Shown here piece by piece: positions 1 to 11,183 of a stretch of DNA of 64,000 nt. Both the position numbers and the translations under genes were made by a program. The notes under the pieces are model-generated. The model ran no database searches. It was not told the DNA's origin and saw only the letters and a program-made list of their open reading frames with translations. The stretch comes from Paramacrobiotus metropolitanus (lineage: Eukaryota; Tardigrada; Eutardigrada; Parachela; Macrobiotidae): NCBI RefSeq assembly GCF_019649055.1, contig NW_026570419.1, positions 83,540-147,539 of the forward strand, given 5' to 3'. Position 1 is the stretch's first letter, and every line of letters starts with the position of its first letter.

Positions 1-770
1 GGCCAAATGTTTGCACGTAAGGACACTGCGCTGTGCATGTAGCCTCCAGTTCCTGATCATCATACTCATAGATTCACCAGAGTTTACGATCGTGTTTCTC
101 TGTTCTTTCCAAACAGCAGGTGTCTAAAACTTAGAAGCAAACTTCGCGATACTTTTTTAAGCATGCTGCATTTACATACTCGTACCAGTGTAAACACACG
201 AGGACATGACCATGCTCGTACTTATCAAAATACTTCAGTGTTTTTGAGGCGTTCCATAGTTCCATAGTTACCCTTACACACCTACGTATCTGTACATACG
301 CTGCGATAAAGTGTGTACTTGTACCGTACGAGTCCGTATAAACGGCTCAGCATGGATAGAGTAATAATACCAGTTCAGTTTGCCATGATAATACTGTACT
401 GCACTTAATTATAATGAATAAAATAGAATAAAATTATTATAAGAGGCACACCAAGCATGACAGTTTCACATTAAACAAAACGGAGATACCATATTTAAAA
501 CCTTCAAAAGTGCCTCGTCCTACCATGCTTTGAATTTTGAATTGGAATTTTTTCTTCAACAACCGCGGAATTTGACCATTCCTTAATATTACTGTATGTG
601 GACTAAACGTCACCTGATTATCTGTTAATGGCTGTTACATCAATTTTGTCTTGGCATAGTCAGCAGAGAGTACTTAAATTAAACGTACGTGTATAAGAAC
701 ACAATCTTCGAAATGCAAAAATTTTTTCTACTATTTGCAATTTGCATACGCTGTAATAAAACATTTTGAG
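1..770. other. AT-rich flank, no gene recognised
   Basis: No convincing coding exon, RNA gene or repeat is visible. The stretch probably holds the promoter and the signal-peptide exon of the TFD gene whose cysteine-rich exon starts near 771, but no initiator ATG followed by a hydrophobic leader and a donor of matching phase could be identified. Confidence 0.4.
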
Positions 771-1235
771 CTGGTTTGTGCATTGTCTTGCTATTTTTGT
801 GAAAAACGAGATTATTATTATGGCCAGCCAACAAAACAGCACCCCTGTGGTGGTTTCAACGAGCCAACGAATATTTCATACTGGTACAAGCAAACATGCC
901 CTGGGAACTGCATGGAGTACGCCCATGATCCCAACTTCCCTGCGAAAAAGAAGCGCGATGAAAGTGTGCTATATGGGAAAGGCTGTCAAGGAAAAGCCAG
1001 ACCGGAGGATATCCATTATGAAGGGCTAGGCCATCCAGAGTACACAGTAGGATGCCATCAAGCGGGCAATGGACATCAGTATTGCGTTTGCGATACTGAT
1101 TTCTGCAACACTAGGAACGCAACGGAAATAACACTGGTATCGAATAATGTCCGCCCTTGGCTACCAGTTCTTTATGTGACATGGATTATTATTTTGACGC
1201 TGGGGCAATCAGGGAAGTGCCCGACATGTATTTAG
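771..1235 (+). CDS. Ly6/three-finger domain protein (3' exon)
   Basis: Cysteine-rich extracellular protein of the Ly6/uPAR three-finger type, on the plus strand. The exon begins after a likely acceptor (ttttgag, ending at 770) and opens with SCYFCEK, the paired cysteines typical of the first finger. It ends with the family signature CVCDTDFCN, after which a hydrophobic stretch (about PWLPVLYVTWIIILTL) could be a GPI-attachment signal or membrane helix. The stop codon is at 1233-1235 and AATAAA lies at 1286-1291. No ATG precedes the exon in frame, so a 5' exon with the signal peptide is missing from this model. Family members bind receptors or act as adhesion or modulatory proteins at the cell surface; the partner here is unknown. 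Confidence 0.7.
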   Translation: MVCALSCYFCEKRDYYYGQPTKQHPCGGFNEPTNISYWYKQTCPGNCMEYAHDPNFPAKKKRDESVLYGKGCQGKARPEDIHYEGLGHPEYTVGCHQAGNGHQYCVCDTDFCNTRNATEITLVSNNVRPWLPVLYVTWIIILTLGQSGKCPTCI

Positions 1236-1289
1236 ATAGGTTTTAATTACTGTTGTAAATCTAGCGGTTTTACTTCATTCAACATAATA

Positions 1290-1571
1290 AAATCCGCCAC
1301 CCCTGGCAGAGGCAGACGGGTGTCTAGGCAGAGATGTTCGACAAAGAACAGCGAAGCCAAGGTAGTACCGCAGCCACCTCGATCTGTGAAAGCCTTGTTG
1401 AGCAAAACGGCCATCACGGTCCAGATTGTTGTCTCTCATTTTCAAAAAGTACAGGAAGATGCTCGCATCTACCTTCTGACGGTCGAGGCGCTAAGTTCGT
1501 TTGGAGTGGCTTTTGCTGAGCTGATTGATTTTGCCAACCGAAAGATCCGTGAAATTACAGAGAAACCTTGA
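1290..1571 (+). pseudogene. Retroelement polyprotein C-terminus remnant
   Basis: Decayed plus-strand piece of the non-LTR retroelement family seen better at 39.3 and 51.1 kb. One frame retains the terminal helix-rich segment: the VEAL..FG....ELI..ANRKIREITE pattern aligns with VETLGVFGPAFSELLHFMGRKIRDLTGE at 39.64-39.72 kb. The upstream RPDG/WDVT nuclease-like core is shifted between frames and partly lost. It lies directly 3' of the TFD gene, sharing its downstream flank. Confidence 0.55.
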
Positions 1572-1944
1572 TCTATGACGTTGTTAATACATCGCTAAAG
1601 GCTTGCTGTAGTGAGAGGAAATGCAGGTACATGTTTTGGGTATGCTAAATGCACGTCCCTAGACCACGAATGACACCAATTTAATCAAAGCACTCTGAAC
1701 AACGCCAAGTGATCGGAAGTGTCATAAAATAATTCCGTTCGAATGCACCGAAACTGCTTCTGGCTGTCCTTAATTAATATGGCTATGGTTGCTGTCGATT
1801 AACAGCAGGAGAAAAAAATTAAAACATTGGTTTAAAAGTAATAACAAACCGTCATCCCCACAATTCCACAAAACAGAATAGAAGTTAGAGTACCCGGTCG
1901 CACAATTTCTAAAGTTTTATTTATACTCAACGAAAATGGCTGTA

Positions 1945-4060
1945 TTAGTCTTCCTCCTCCTCTTCTTCATCTTCCTCTTCCTCCTTCTTTTTTTTCTGCT
2001 GATTGCGGTAATACATATAACCGCCCACCGCTCCTCCAATCTGCAGCCCAGTAGATTGCTTTAATACATTCTTGATGGCAGTGCGTAACGATTTTGTGCT
2101 GTTGCGAGAACATAAGAGCAGTACATACTGAAATTTTTTCGCGCTATAATAGCGCTGTATCCTGTTGTCCAGTTGTATATACCGTATTATGTAACTGTAA
2201 TAAACTCACCACAAGCAACCCAGCTGCGATTCCCACGATCATCATTGTGTTGGAAGAGCCTCCACCTGCAGTTCATATGAACCGTCAATGTCTACAGAAT
2301 ATAAGCAACACTCAAATTTTTTTACTGTCAATACAGAACGACGTACCATCGCCAGCCGTTCCGTCGCCCGTGCCATCGCCAGATCCTAAAAACATTTAGC
2401 AGTTGAAGCAACTTTGATAGACAATTCGATAAAACAAACCAGGTGCTTTACCGCTTCCGCCCGCGCTACCACTACCTCCGGTGCCCTTAGAGCCGGCCCC
2501 CTGCCCGCCACTGCCAGTTCCATCTACAATTGCAGTATGATCAATAAAGTAATGTTATAAGCGAAGTTATAGATTTGCACTAATAAAATAATAAAGACAC
2601 AGGCAAAAATTTAAGCAGTTTAACAATTAACAAGTCACTGTGTCAAATTACATTGCGTGTGTCTGATTGTGTGTACACACAGAAATGGCTGCCCAACTGG
2701 AACTACTGTACCTCGTCTCCCATTTAGCAAGCTCTCGTGCATCCAGAATTCGAAATAGCCAGATGCATTAAAAGCTGTACCTAAACTAAGCTAAAGATGG
2801 ATTTTATGTAAGCGTCTTCGGTAGACGCCTACAGTATCCCGTGACGATGGCAGTTTGCCGCATTATACATCGAAGTGGAAAATGCATCTATCGAGCGCGA
2901 ACGAGACTCGACTGGTAAAACCAAGCTATGTTTTCCGCGGCAACAACCGTACACGACCTTTATATGGCCTACGTGTGCTTTGCAGTAGACACGCTCTCGC
3001 CATTACTGCCATTGAAGCAGCATGTACATGCAGCCGCGCTGGGGAGCTAATTAAGTATGAAGCTTAGTATGGGTTGAGTAGGGAGCAGTCATGGAGAAAA
3101 GTTTTCTCATGCAAAACACATCGACGTGACAGCAGTATTCAGATACCTGAGCTGCCATCCGCGCCACCGCCGGTGCCATCCCCACCACCACCGCCCGTCC
3201 CACTTTCACCAACAGCGCTACCGGCTCCACCACTCCCACTGCCACCACCGGCAGCACCGCCACCCGACGTACCTGCGCCACTTCCAGCTGCACCGCTTCC
3301 ACTACTGCCGCTGGAACCTCCACCACTGCCGCTGCCACTCCCACCGCCTCCGCTAGCGCCGGGAATTATCGGGCCCCAATTCGGAGCATCCGTCGGCTTG
3401 TTATTGGGGTCGTAATAAACCGGCTTACCGGCATTATTAATAAACTGCAAAAACAGATGGTGCTATCAGCATTAATGGGGCTGTACTATAGAGATCCTTA
3501 TACAGTATATCTATATTTCACAGATACCTCCTTCTGTATAGAGAAACCGTAATGTTTGACAATCAGTGTGGCTTAGCGTTTCTTCATGCAGACTTTGAAA
3601 TTCCAATAATTATTGGTCGTCAAGTGCTAAACTTTACCTGTTTTTAAGTTGCTATCGTACGCGGGCTTGTATTCGCTGCTTACCCCATAACCTTTACCGC
3701 TGAACAATGTTGATACATCGGGATCAGTTCCAAGGAAGCTGTTACACAAATCAGTCCGGCAGAAACATATCTTGCCATGATTATACGGTGAGATTCCGCA
3801 TACGGAACTGGCACCGGTTGGCCATTTGCGATCGAAGAGATCCAGCAACGGCGAGATAATGTTAGCGCCCCCAGAAACGCATTCTCGTCCCCACTTTCCA
3901 CCTGTCACGCAGTATAAGGTTTTGTTACAGTCAGACCTCAGCGAGATAGTTTTAGTTGAGACTGGCTGGTCACTGGCTTGCTTGCCTGCCACGTCCGGAT
4001 CGGAACGGACGGTGCAAAAGCTGCTCGGTGGGCAGTCCACTTTTTGAATACTGGGAGAGG
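1945..4060 (-). CDS. TFD protein with Gly/Ser stalk, TM helix and acidic tail
   Basis: Minus-strand gene modelled as exons 4060-3684, 3444-3147, 2523-2452, 2385-2347, 2265-2210 and 2127-1945 (stop 1947-1945), plus an unseen 5' signal-peptide exon. The first visible exon has about ten cysteines and the signature CFCRTDLCN. The next three are Gly/Ser-rich (GSGSGGG and TGSGGQG-type runs). The fifth opens the membrane segment (MMIVGIAAGLLV) and the last completes it (YVLLLC), followed by a cytoplasmic tail with KKKK then an E/D run. Most introns are phase 1, so the stalk exons are modular; 3444-3147 starts in phase 0. The end of the first exon is uncertain: the donor at 3683 keeps the frame, but one at 3637 also looks good. 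A minus-strand AATAAA lies at 1921-1916. It looks like a type I surface protein; function unknown. Confidence 0.65.
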
Positions 4061-4655
4061 CTGTAAAAGTTACAATACATACGGTCACGGTAAAAGAACT
4101 TGTGGATTCACCGGATAAAAAAAAACTACCCTAGACTATTTCACATATTCCACTGTTCCGCATTGCACTAACAATTTGAGAAGGAATGAATTGATTAAAA
4201 GAACAATGATTTCCTGCGATTCAAGATGGAAGGACACGTGAAGTTGCCGAAATCGTTGGGGTGTTTTAGTTAATTCGTCCTACAAGAGAACTGAAAAGGA
4301 ATTACCCGTCCGGATTTTAAAAGAACCTGTGTTCTGATTGGCGTTAGCGCGTGCGTGATCCTGTAAGGTACCTGGTACATGACGGAGTTGCTGAAAATTC
4401 AAGACTGTCGATAAACCTGTACAGAGATTTCCGGCGACGCAACGGCATCATAAGTCTTGGCTAAATTGGCTTTATCGAATCAAGGAAGCGGAGGACTGTA
4501 GTCTGTATGTAAGCTGTCTATATTCGAACGCATCTGCAGTTTCCTACAAAAGCTATTTGGGAATTTCTCCCATGTTGTCTAGTGTTGATGAGCAGCAACA
4601 ACCGTTGTATTTCTTCCTTCCCAAATTGTAACCCATTGCTGAACGCTGTGACACC

Positions 4656-4690
4656 AGCCAGAAATAACTTCAGTGAAGTTATTTCTGGCT
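4656..4690. repeat. Perfect 17-bp-arm hairpin
   Basis: Arms of 17 bp (agccagaaataacttca and its exact complement) around a single central base. A further partial copy of the right end (ttattttctggct) follows immediately, suggesting local duplication. Confidence 0.85.
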
Positions 4691-5000
4691 CTGTTATTTT
4701 CTGGCTTTCAAGTTTTGTTGCTTTCAAGTCCAACAAAACTTGCAGACACACTGGTTTCCATCAACTCAATTATACTTAGCCACTCACATGACAATTTGTC
4801 GTTATCGTCGCAGCCCGGTTCACGACCGAAAAGGCAGGAGTAACACTTCTTATTCTGCGCTCTCGCACCTGTTCATTCAACCGAAAATATTTAGTAGATT
4901 TCCAGATGCAGAAGGTGTATTAATAACCCTCAGGCCATATACTCGACCACGCATACGTTTGGATTTTGGTTTGATCCTGGTCGGGTCCGTTCCTCCCCCG

Positions 5001-5161
5001 CCGTAAATTTAAGCGTAAATGATTTTCTACTCTGTGGTCGGGGAAGATCGGATGCTCAAAACATACAGAGCGTAAGCTAAACACACACTATGTACAGATA
5101 CGTTATAGCGTCCCAATCTCCCCGACCAACTATCAGAAAATCATTTACGCCTGCTTTACGG
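5001..5161. repeat. Fold-back element, about 45-bp arms
   Basis: The left arm near 5001-5045 (ccgtaaatttaagcg... gattttct...ggtcgggga) pairs imperfectly with the right arm near 5118-5161 (tccccgacca...agaaaatc...cttacgg type). The spacer is about 70 bp with no coding sense. Consistent with a small non-autonomous fold-back element. Confidence 0.7.
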
Positions 5162-6200
5162 TAAATCTGTCCACCTCGGGGACGTATTATAATTATGAAC
5201 AGACCATGATCCTGGTATGCAGGCCAACAGTCATTAGTAAGTACAAAATAATGATAACATTATACTGACCTCTACGATATACTAGCAAAACAAGAAGCAG
5301 ACATGACGTTTGCACCAAACAATCATGGAGTGCGCAGAGCATAGAGATAGACCATCCTTAACACCATAAATACTTCAAAGGATTGCGGAAGGTTTTGGCT
5401 GACTACGATTTTAAACTACATCCACCATGATCGCGTCTTGGGGATGTAAACAACCGACTCACAGAATTCAAAACGATCCTCGTAATAAGGTGATATGTTA
5501 AATGAAATAAAACTTGATCCAGATAATTCGAATGCGGTACACATCATAATGAAATGTAATAAAAATTACACCAGATACCGTCAGAGCGTAGCTCAAAAAC
5601 GAGCAATTAACAGTAACTTCATCACAATTTTCAGCAGTGTAACACTAAGAATGACGCTTAAAATCGGAAGATGTTCAATAATTATAAAGCGCTGCATACG
5701 TGTACACATACTAATAATGACGGTAAAATTGAGGATGATGGGAAAAAACTCACATTTCGATGCGCTGGGTCTTGCATGCGTGAGTATTCGAATTTACAAA
5801 TAAATACAAATTTACAAAACTTCAATAAAGCACAATGTCTTTTTAACAATACAGTACGTGCGCTTCATGAACCATAAGATGTTATAATATATGAATCGTA
5901 ATAAGCGGGTGAAACCCATGCATGTGCTTGGCTACCAGAAAACGTTGGTTGCTATGCACGTGTTCCATTTCCAATTTCGACGTACAACCAGTATCCGATT
6001 TGTCGTTCAATACTTATTATAATGATTTACAGAGACCTTTTTCGAACTGAAATTTGTATAATCAGAGTTTTTGTTTCAAAACTTTCTTCGAAAGCCATCA
6101 AATAGATCCGGTCCAGTTATACACTCACCGGTCACTAAGGATCATTTTAAATAACTGAATCCACGCAGTTCTTACCCCCGAGCTTGTCTAACTCGCTACC

Positions 6201-6926
6201 ATGTCTAGCGCCAAACTTTCACATATTACCACCCATGCGTTGAACCCCAACGAACCTTTTTACGCTTCCCTTTCCGCAGCAGAGCAGCCATATCTGGCAA
6301 ACCCGCTTGGGACACTTTCTCTGCACATCATCCACACCAAAAGCCTCGACGCACCCACGATCCACCGTCTGTTCCCCGCATCCAGCACTCTGCATTATTA
6401 CGTGCGCGTTGATTTCTTAGATAAATCTTTCTTCACCAAACTCATGCTGGATGTCCCGGCGGACAGCGCCCGCATCGTTGTGGATCATTTAATAACCTTC
6501 CAAATCGAGGATATCGCCGCTCACGACGGCGCGGAGAATCAGATTGTCACCTTTCATTTGATTGCCGTAGACGACGCGGATCCACAGCGTCACATTGTCA
6601 TCGGATCTGTGGAGAAGGAACTGCTGGCTTTTATTCGGGGCATGATTGAGAGTGAGATGGTGCTGTTGACTCGGCCGGCGCGAATGGATCCCGTGAAGGG
6701 TGGATACGAGGGACAGCGTACCATGGGCATTTTGCTGATCAAGTCAGCGTTTAGCTATGGCCGGTTTGGATACGGGTTCTCGAATCAGATTGCGGACGAG
6801 CGGATGGCGCCGTCGGATGCAGTAAAGCACTGCATGTTCCCGAGGTATGATTTCGTGGTAATTGGGGCGTATTCGTTTCGCTTGTCGCACTTCTTTCCCT
6901 TCAGAAATGCACCGTTTTCGTACTAG
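6201..6926 (+). CDS. C2-domain protein, CATSPERT/C2CD6-like
   Basis: Single-exon plus-strand reading frame of 241 residues with a well-placed ATG after a stop-rich leader. Residues about 38-50 (GTLSLHIIHTKSL) look like the first strand of a C2 domain. Residues about 68-170 continue the beta-rich pattern (YYVRVDFLD, FQIEDI, VTFHLIAVDD, HIVIGSVEKELLAFI). Near residue 184 comes FSYGRFGYGFSNQ; I recall a similar F-x-YG-x-FGYG ending after the C2 domain in CATSPERT/C2CD6, the sperm calcium-channel targeting subunit, but could not align it here. C2 domains bind membranes or partner proteins. A decayed inverted copy lies at 12.6 kb, so this gene belongs to a locally duplicated family. The last 40 residues fit the family poorly, so a donor near gcagtaaag (about 6818) with a downstream exon is possible. 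Confidence 0.55.
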   Translation: MSSAKLSHITTHALNPNEPFYASLSAAEQPYLANPLGTLSLHIIHTKSLDAPTIHRLFPASSTLHYYVRVDFLDKSFFTKLMLDVPADSARIVVDHLITFQIEDIAAHDGAENQIVTFHLIAVDDADPQRHIVIGSVEKELLAFIRGMIESEMVLLTRPARMDPVKGGYEGQRTMGILLIKSAFSYGRFGYGFSNQIADERMAPSDAVKHCMFPRYDFVVIGAYSFRLSHFFPFRNAPFSY

Positions 6927-7194
6927 TGCTATCATAATTCGCTTCTACAACTATTTAGAAGATTTTGAGATTCTCCCAAAACCATGTAAACTTGTCAAGA
7001 TAGTTTATAGTTAACATCGTTGACCTTTACATTTCCAAGAAAATCTTGGTTCAGTAACGTACTTAATGGACGTTTTGGGAAAAACTCTCGTCGGTTGCTT
7101 ATGTTTTCTTCTTAATAACATTAGTGTGCTGTTTACCGGCGAAGAATTCATAACCTGGTTCGAAAAGTGCTCTTCCAAAATGTTAGAATGCTTG

Positions 7195-7525
7195 CAGATT
7201 TGCTCCGCCTAGTGATCGGAAGCAAGAATGCGGAAACGTACTGCGATTTGCAGCGCTTCCGCCACCCGCTGATTTGGCCACTGTAACGGATTGCGTCGAA
7301 GTCGGGCATCCAGCATTACGTGCGTTTAGCTCATCGTCTGATCACAATGAAGAGGAGAGCGCCATTCGCGAAGCCGTACCCTGGTTAAATCCTAGTTTGG
7401 AGCGAACAATCGCAGTATCGAAAGACTTCTTGGCTGACAAGATCAAGAAGCTGGGTTCCATGAAAAGCGCCACCAGACAGATGATGTTCCTGCGGGAAAT
7501 GTGTGCGCCTAGCCCAACGGTTTGA
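7195..7525 (+). pseudogene. Broken coding fragment, unknown family
   Basis: Two overlapping frames look coding but are not joined: one from about 7195 (ADLLRLVIGSKNAETYCDLQRF...) ending in a stop near 7286, and one from about 7230 to 7525 (VEVGHPALRAF, then VPWLNPSLERT...DFLADKIKKLG...MMFLREM). The second resembles loosely the W-x-x-P...FLGLRELKG...QLMFKE segment of the uncharacterised gene at 17.4 kb, suggesting a very old paralogue. A frameshift near 7280 or a missed splice explains the break. No function is proposed. Confidence 0.35.
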
Positions 7526-8265
7526 AACGTAAGACTTAGTATACATGTGCGGTTCTGTGAGCCCTTCAAGTACCGCGATGCGCAAGTGCATGTTGCACAG
7601 GAAAATTTAGGAAGATTTCCATTTTCTCACAACTTAAACAACTAAACTGAATTTGTACTCGTACGCAAACAAAGCGCGTCCATGTGACAGCCAATGCGAC
7701 ACATATACAGTAAATGGCGTCAAAACCGAATTTTTGGGTGAAGACAGCAAAATCGGTTCTTTCGTATGATTAGAGAGCAGGCATTGGCCTGCATAAAGGA
7801 GTACATGTCTTTCGTATGATTAAAGAGTATACAAGCTTGTCGAGAAATTATGGGCGCATATAAACAGGAAAAAATTCAAATTTGTGGGTTGCGCACTGTA
7901 TTGTAGTGGCCGTTGCTTTCTGTGCTAACATTGCGCTTTACCTGTACCTTTACGCCCATAGTTTCTCGACTAGCTTTTACATTGGCCTTGTCTTTTAAAA
8001 TTCTGCCCGTCTCTTCCACGAGAAGAGCGAGGAAATGCCTACTGGGGAGGAGTAGTGAATACCACAAGGGTGAATACGATCAGTAGTTCATTTGCAACTG
8101 TCCGCGACGTCCACTATTATTTCAGAAACCGGTGTTACTTATTATTCAAATAATTTTCGCGTTCTTAAAAGCAAATTTTAAAAGAGCGTTTTTATTTCTT
8201 AGGGCGAGCAGTATTTTGCTGCACTTTATCAAATTTCCCCATGCATAACGCAGGACTTCCAAACT
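7526..8265. other. Intergenic, no gene
   Basis: AT-rich sequence with only short frames. A 17-bp direct repeat (ttcgtatgattaaagag type) occurs at about 7759 and 7811; nothing else is recognised. Confidence 0.4.
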
Positions 8266-8269
8266 GCGT

Positions 8270-9530
8270 CTGCGTTCTTCTTCTGCGTTCACTATCCTGG
8301 ACACGTTAGAAATGAATGGCCCCTTACCACGCGCAGCATCTTCCTCGTTCACCTCCACAGCATTTTATTCCCGCCTTCGGAAGGAAGACTCGCGCCATTT
8401 TCCTGGCCCTGTTTTCCGGCATGATGATGATTATCAGACAGCACGCTGGCGCCGTCCGCCACCACTTTCATTTCATAAAGTTCCCGAGTAGCGTAGTGTA
8501 GAATCAATGGATTGTGCTGCTAATCTCGGATCCGCTACGGCGTGTTTCGGTTAACGGTTTATTACTGCTTTGTCAATCCAGTATCCGTCATGTGTTGGTG
8601 TGCTGGCAAAGGTAAATTCGGCGTTGATTAAGATTTCCCACTAGGCGGATGACGGAACGTCATCCGGTGAAATGGCGTGACTATATTCTGTATTTTGTGC
8701 AAAAAGCGGATCAACTTCTACCTGCTTGGCACTGTCCGGCGCTGATTTGATTTTCAGCCCTTCCCAGCACCGCAGTCGATGGATTCAGCAGATTCCATGG
8801 ATGGTGTTGGTGATCAGCTACTGGGCCATCTGCTACTCGGCTTGTTACGGATTCACTAATCTAATCTTCGGCAATCGAGCGGTAGTTCGCTCGTACTGCT
8901 GGCAAATGGAAGCCCTGGTACAGTCCTGGTAGGTAATGGAAGTTCGCTGAAACAGCTTTCGCAGCCGGTGACCAAGGATCATCATCCCGTAAAATGTGGT
9001 TGTATTCAGCATCTTTTATAAAAAGCGGATCAACATTACGTTTTTGGCATTTAATTAAATTTAAAAGTCTTATCTTTGAAGAAAATTACCGGCTTCTTGC
9101 TCTCGATTGTCTGTAACTGTAAACACGAAACTATTATTTGCCAGACTTCTGCAGTGTCAGTGCAGCGACAGTTCTGCAGTGTCGTTTTGGAAGTGCTTGT
9201 AAAATTAAATTAAATTTCATGGAATAAGGGAAATATGGACAGTAAGACCTATAAAAAAATTTAAACTGACATGGATAGGTATGCGTTCTTCACGGTATCT
9301 GCTACAGGTATCCCTGTAGCATAATGTATGTATAGGACTGTGGCTGCAGTACATACTCTCGCGCTAAAATTTTCAATGCTTTATGTGCAAAAACTACCAC
9401 CGTTTGGCTTTTTACACTTTGACCTTACTGGCTTGCTTCCATAACTCAGAAGTAACCTTATCCTTTTAATTCTCGCACACCTAACAAACCATCTGCTAAT
9501 CGTGGCATCCCAGGAAGTAAAACATCTTCG
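8270..9530 (-). pseudogene. Two tandem decayed copies of the 16.5-18.5 kb gene
   Basis: Copy 1 (about 8270-8735) aligns with the last exon of the minus-strand gene at 16.5-17.05 kb. Shared DNA includes gaaatgaatggc, cttcggaagg/gtcggaagg and agcggatcaac. The minus-strand reading VNEEDAARGKGPFISNVS parallels VEDEDVERNEVPFISMVS. Copy 2 (about 8736-9530) restarts inside the same exon (ttccatggatggtgttgg against tttggtggatggtgttga). It runs through the intron and into the preceding exon (about 9350-9530, cgtttggctttt...cgtggcatcccagg type). Frameshifts and stops interrupt both. Because intron sequence is retained, these are DNA-level tandem duplications rather than processed copies. Confidence 0.75.
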
Positions 9531-10425
9531 AGTCGTATCATACAACAGTCAACTAAAAACATTAGTCAACTAAAAATACCTCAACAGGTAAGCAGGCAGA
9601 AAGCGAGCGCCGGAATAACTGCCATATACTGTAATTAGTGAATTTACTGGATTATACTATGTCTGCGATTTTGTGATGAGCTCCATGAGAGCACACCGGT
9701 TCCCTACACCGCATTAGTTATTGCTTTCCTATTTTTCTTGCAGCTGAACCAATTTGCAAATCATTGTACACGAAATGCGCGTTAGGAATCGCTTACTTAC
9801 AATTAAGGCAATTTTACATACAGTTAGGCGTGTAGGTACGAATAATGAGCCTACACAAAGTTAACTGGTGCCTGCTTTAGTCAATTCAACAGCCGACGTG
9901 AGTTTCAACAAAAAGCCATGTTGGCGTTCACAAAAATGTTTCTCTCTTTCTTTATCTATTTTACGCAACGGCTACTGCATTTAAAGACCAGATTATTAAT
10001 TGACATTTGTTACGAGATACAAATAAATAGCAATTACCTAACGGGGATATCTTTGTAAGAAGCAGCGCACATGCTTATAAGTAATTAAGTGACGGTTTAC
10101 CGTACGTTAACATTCACAGACGGCTGCCGCAGCATTAACATATCCTAAATGAAAAATCCATTCCAGTTAACATGGACAGCAGCAGTACCCAAAGATAGTC
10201 TGAGCAATTGTAGCAATTAAGTAAGTACAGCAATTTCGAGCTATTACTAGTGTCTCGTAATTCATTACCCGCGGCAAAAATCTGTATATACTTATTTGTA
10301 ATTAACCGGAATTATACAGACTGTACACATGTAATTCTCCGGAAATAATTTAACCAAAGCAAAAAAATCTGTGTCCGGTACGTAGCTGCTATAGGAGCTG
10401 ACATTAAAAAAGTGGCCGAGTGTTC
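9531..10425. other. Intergenic, no gene
   Basis: AT-rich and stop-rich in all frames. No repeat structure, RNA gene or exon recognised. Confidence 0.4.
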
Positions 10426-10439
10426 GTTCCTGATCCTTG

Positions 10440-10614
10440 TTTGCTCAGAATAATTTCTGTCTGCTTCGAACGCTTTGCGACGAAAGCGGAAACACTACCA
10501 CCCTCCAGCGCAACTATCTGCGTTGACGGAAGAAGTGTCACACCGCTACAGTTATTGAATGCATTGTCGGCAGTAGCGCTACATGTTTACAACAGCTTTC
10601 CGTTTCTTGGTTAA
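10440..10614 (+). CDS. Possible terminal exon upstream of the coiled-coil gene
   Basis: After an acceptor-like tttgctcag (ending 10449) an open frame reads ISVCFERFATKAE, then VDGRSVTPLQLLNALSA, and ends at 10612-10614. It has coding-like composition but no ATG, so it would be a 3' exon of a gene whose earlier exons are not seen. Its stop lies only 34 nt before the ATG of the next plus-strand gene, an arrangement that could be a second close-packed gene pair. It could equally be a chance frame in the 5' leader of that gene. Not recognised. Confidence 0.25.
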
Positions 10615-10648
10615 TCCGCTGATAGCGTCGTGATAAAACCTGATTAAA

Positions 10649-11183
10649 ATGGGGCATCTTCCAGGCCAGGCTTTGGGAAGTGCCGATTTAACAGGCACCG
10701 AAACATTTGGTGAAAGTATTCTGAACGGGATTTACTCGTTTTGTTTTAAAAGCATTGGCAGTGTGACCCCATTAGGGACTATATTGTTGATACTCTTTTT
10801 CATGCAGGCAGTGTGGGTTTTTATTCTGCTGCAAGAGGCTCGTGAAGGTCAGTATTGTTATTGTCTAATTCCTACTAAGTTACTGACCATGAGTTCAGAT
10901 TTGCCTAATGACGCTCATCTTAACGCAATCGGGATTGAACGAACCTTAAACATGATTAACAGTTGAATAGTACTAACAAATTCTATTTAATTTTCCAGAG
11001 GTGCATAAGCTTAAGGTCATGAATCGGGAGTTGGAAGATAAGCTACGAAAAGCATTGGATTTTAACGGTCAAGTGGACAGGGTCTACGACCATTGCACCA
11101 CAACGGGTCCTTCCGTGGTTGCTAACCGTTCCATTTCCTCCGCGGATTCCTTCCCCTCATCGGCTGAGTCGACCGCCCTCTAA
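10649..11183 (+). CDS. Small single-helix membrane protein with coiled coil
   Basis: Two exons, 10649-10847 and 10999-11183, joined in phase 1 (donor gaag|gtcagt, acceptor ttttccag), give 127 residues. Residues about 45-61 form one membrane helix (GTILLILFFMQAVWVFI). It is followed by a charged heptad-like segment crossing the splice junction (LLQEAREEVHKLKVMNRELEDKLRKAL), then a Ser-rich tail. The layout suggests a tail-exposed coiled coil next to a membrane anchor, as in small tethering or scaffolding proteins. No family was recognised. Splice phase and the continuity of the helix into the coil support the two-exon model strongly. Confidence 0.6.

Larger units (their letters stand above)
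4061..6200. other. Intergenic, two inverted repeats, no gene
   Basis: Only short random-looking reading frames are visible. The stretch contains a perfect 35-bp hairpin at 4656-4690 and a longer inverted repeat at 5001-5161. It may hide the signal-peptide exon of the minus-strand TFD gene and the promoter of the C2-domain gene at 6201. Confidence 0.4.

Noticed and set aside
3074-3415. Pro-rich frame on the plus strand
   Set aside because: It is the complement of the Gly/Ser-rich stalk exon of the minus-strand TFD gene, whose splice phases and context are much better.
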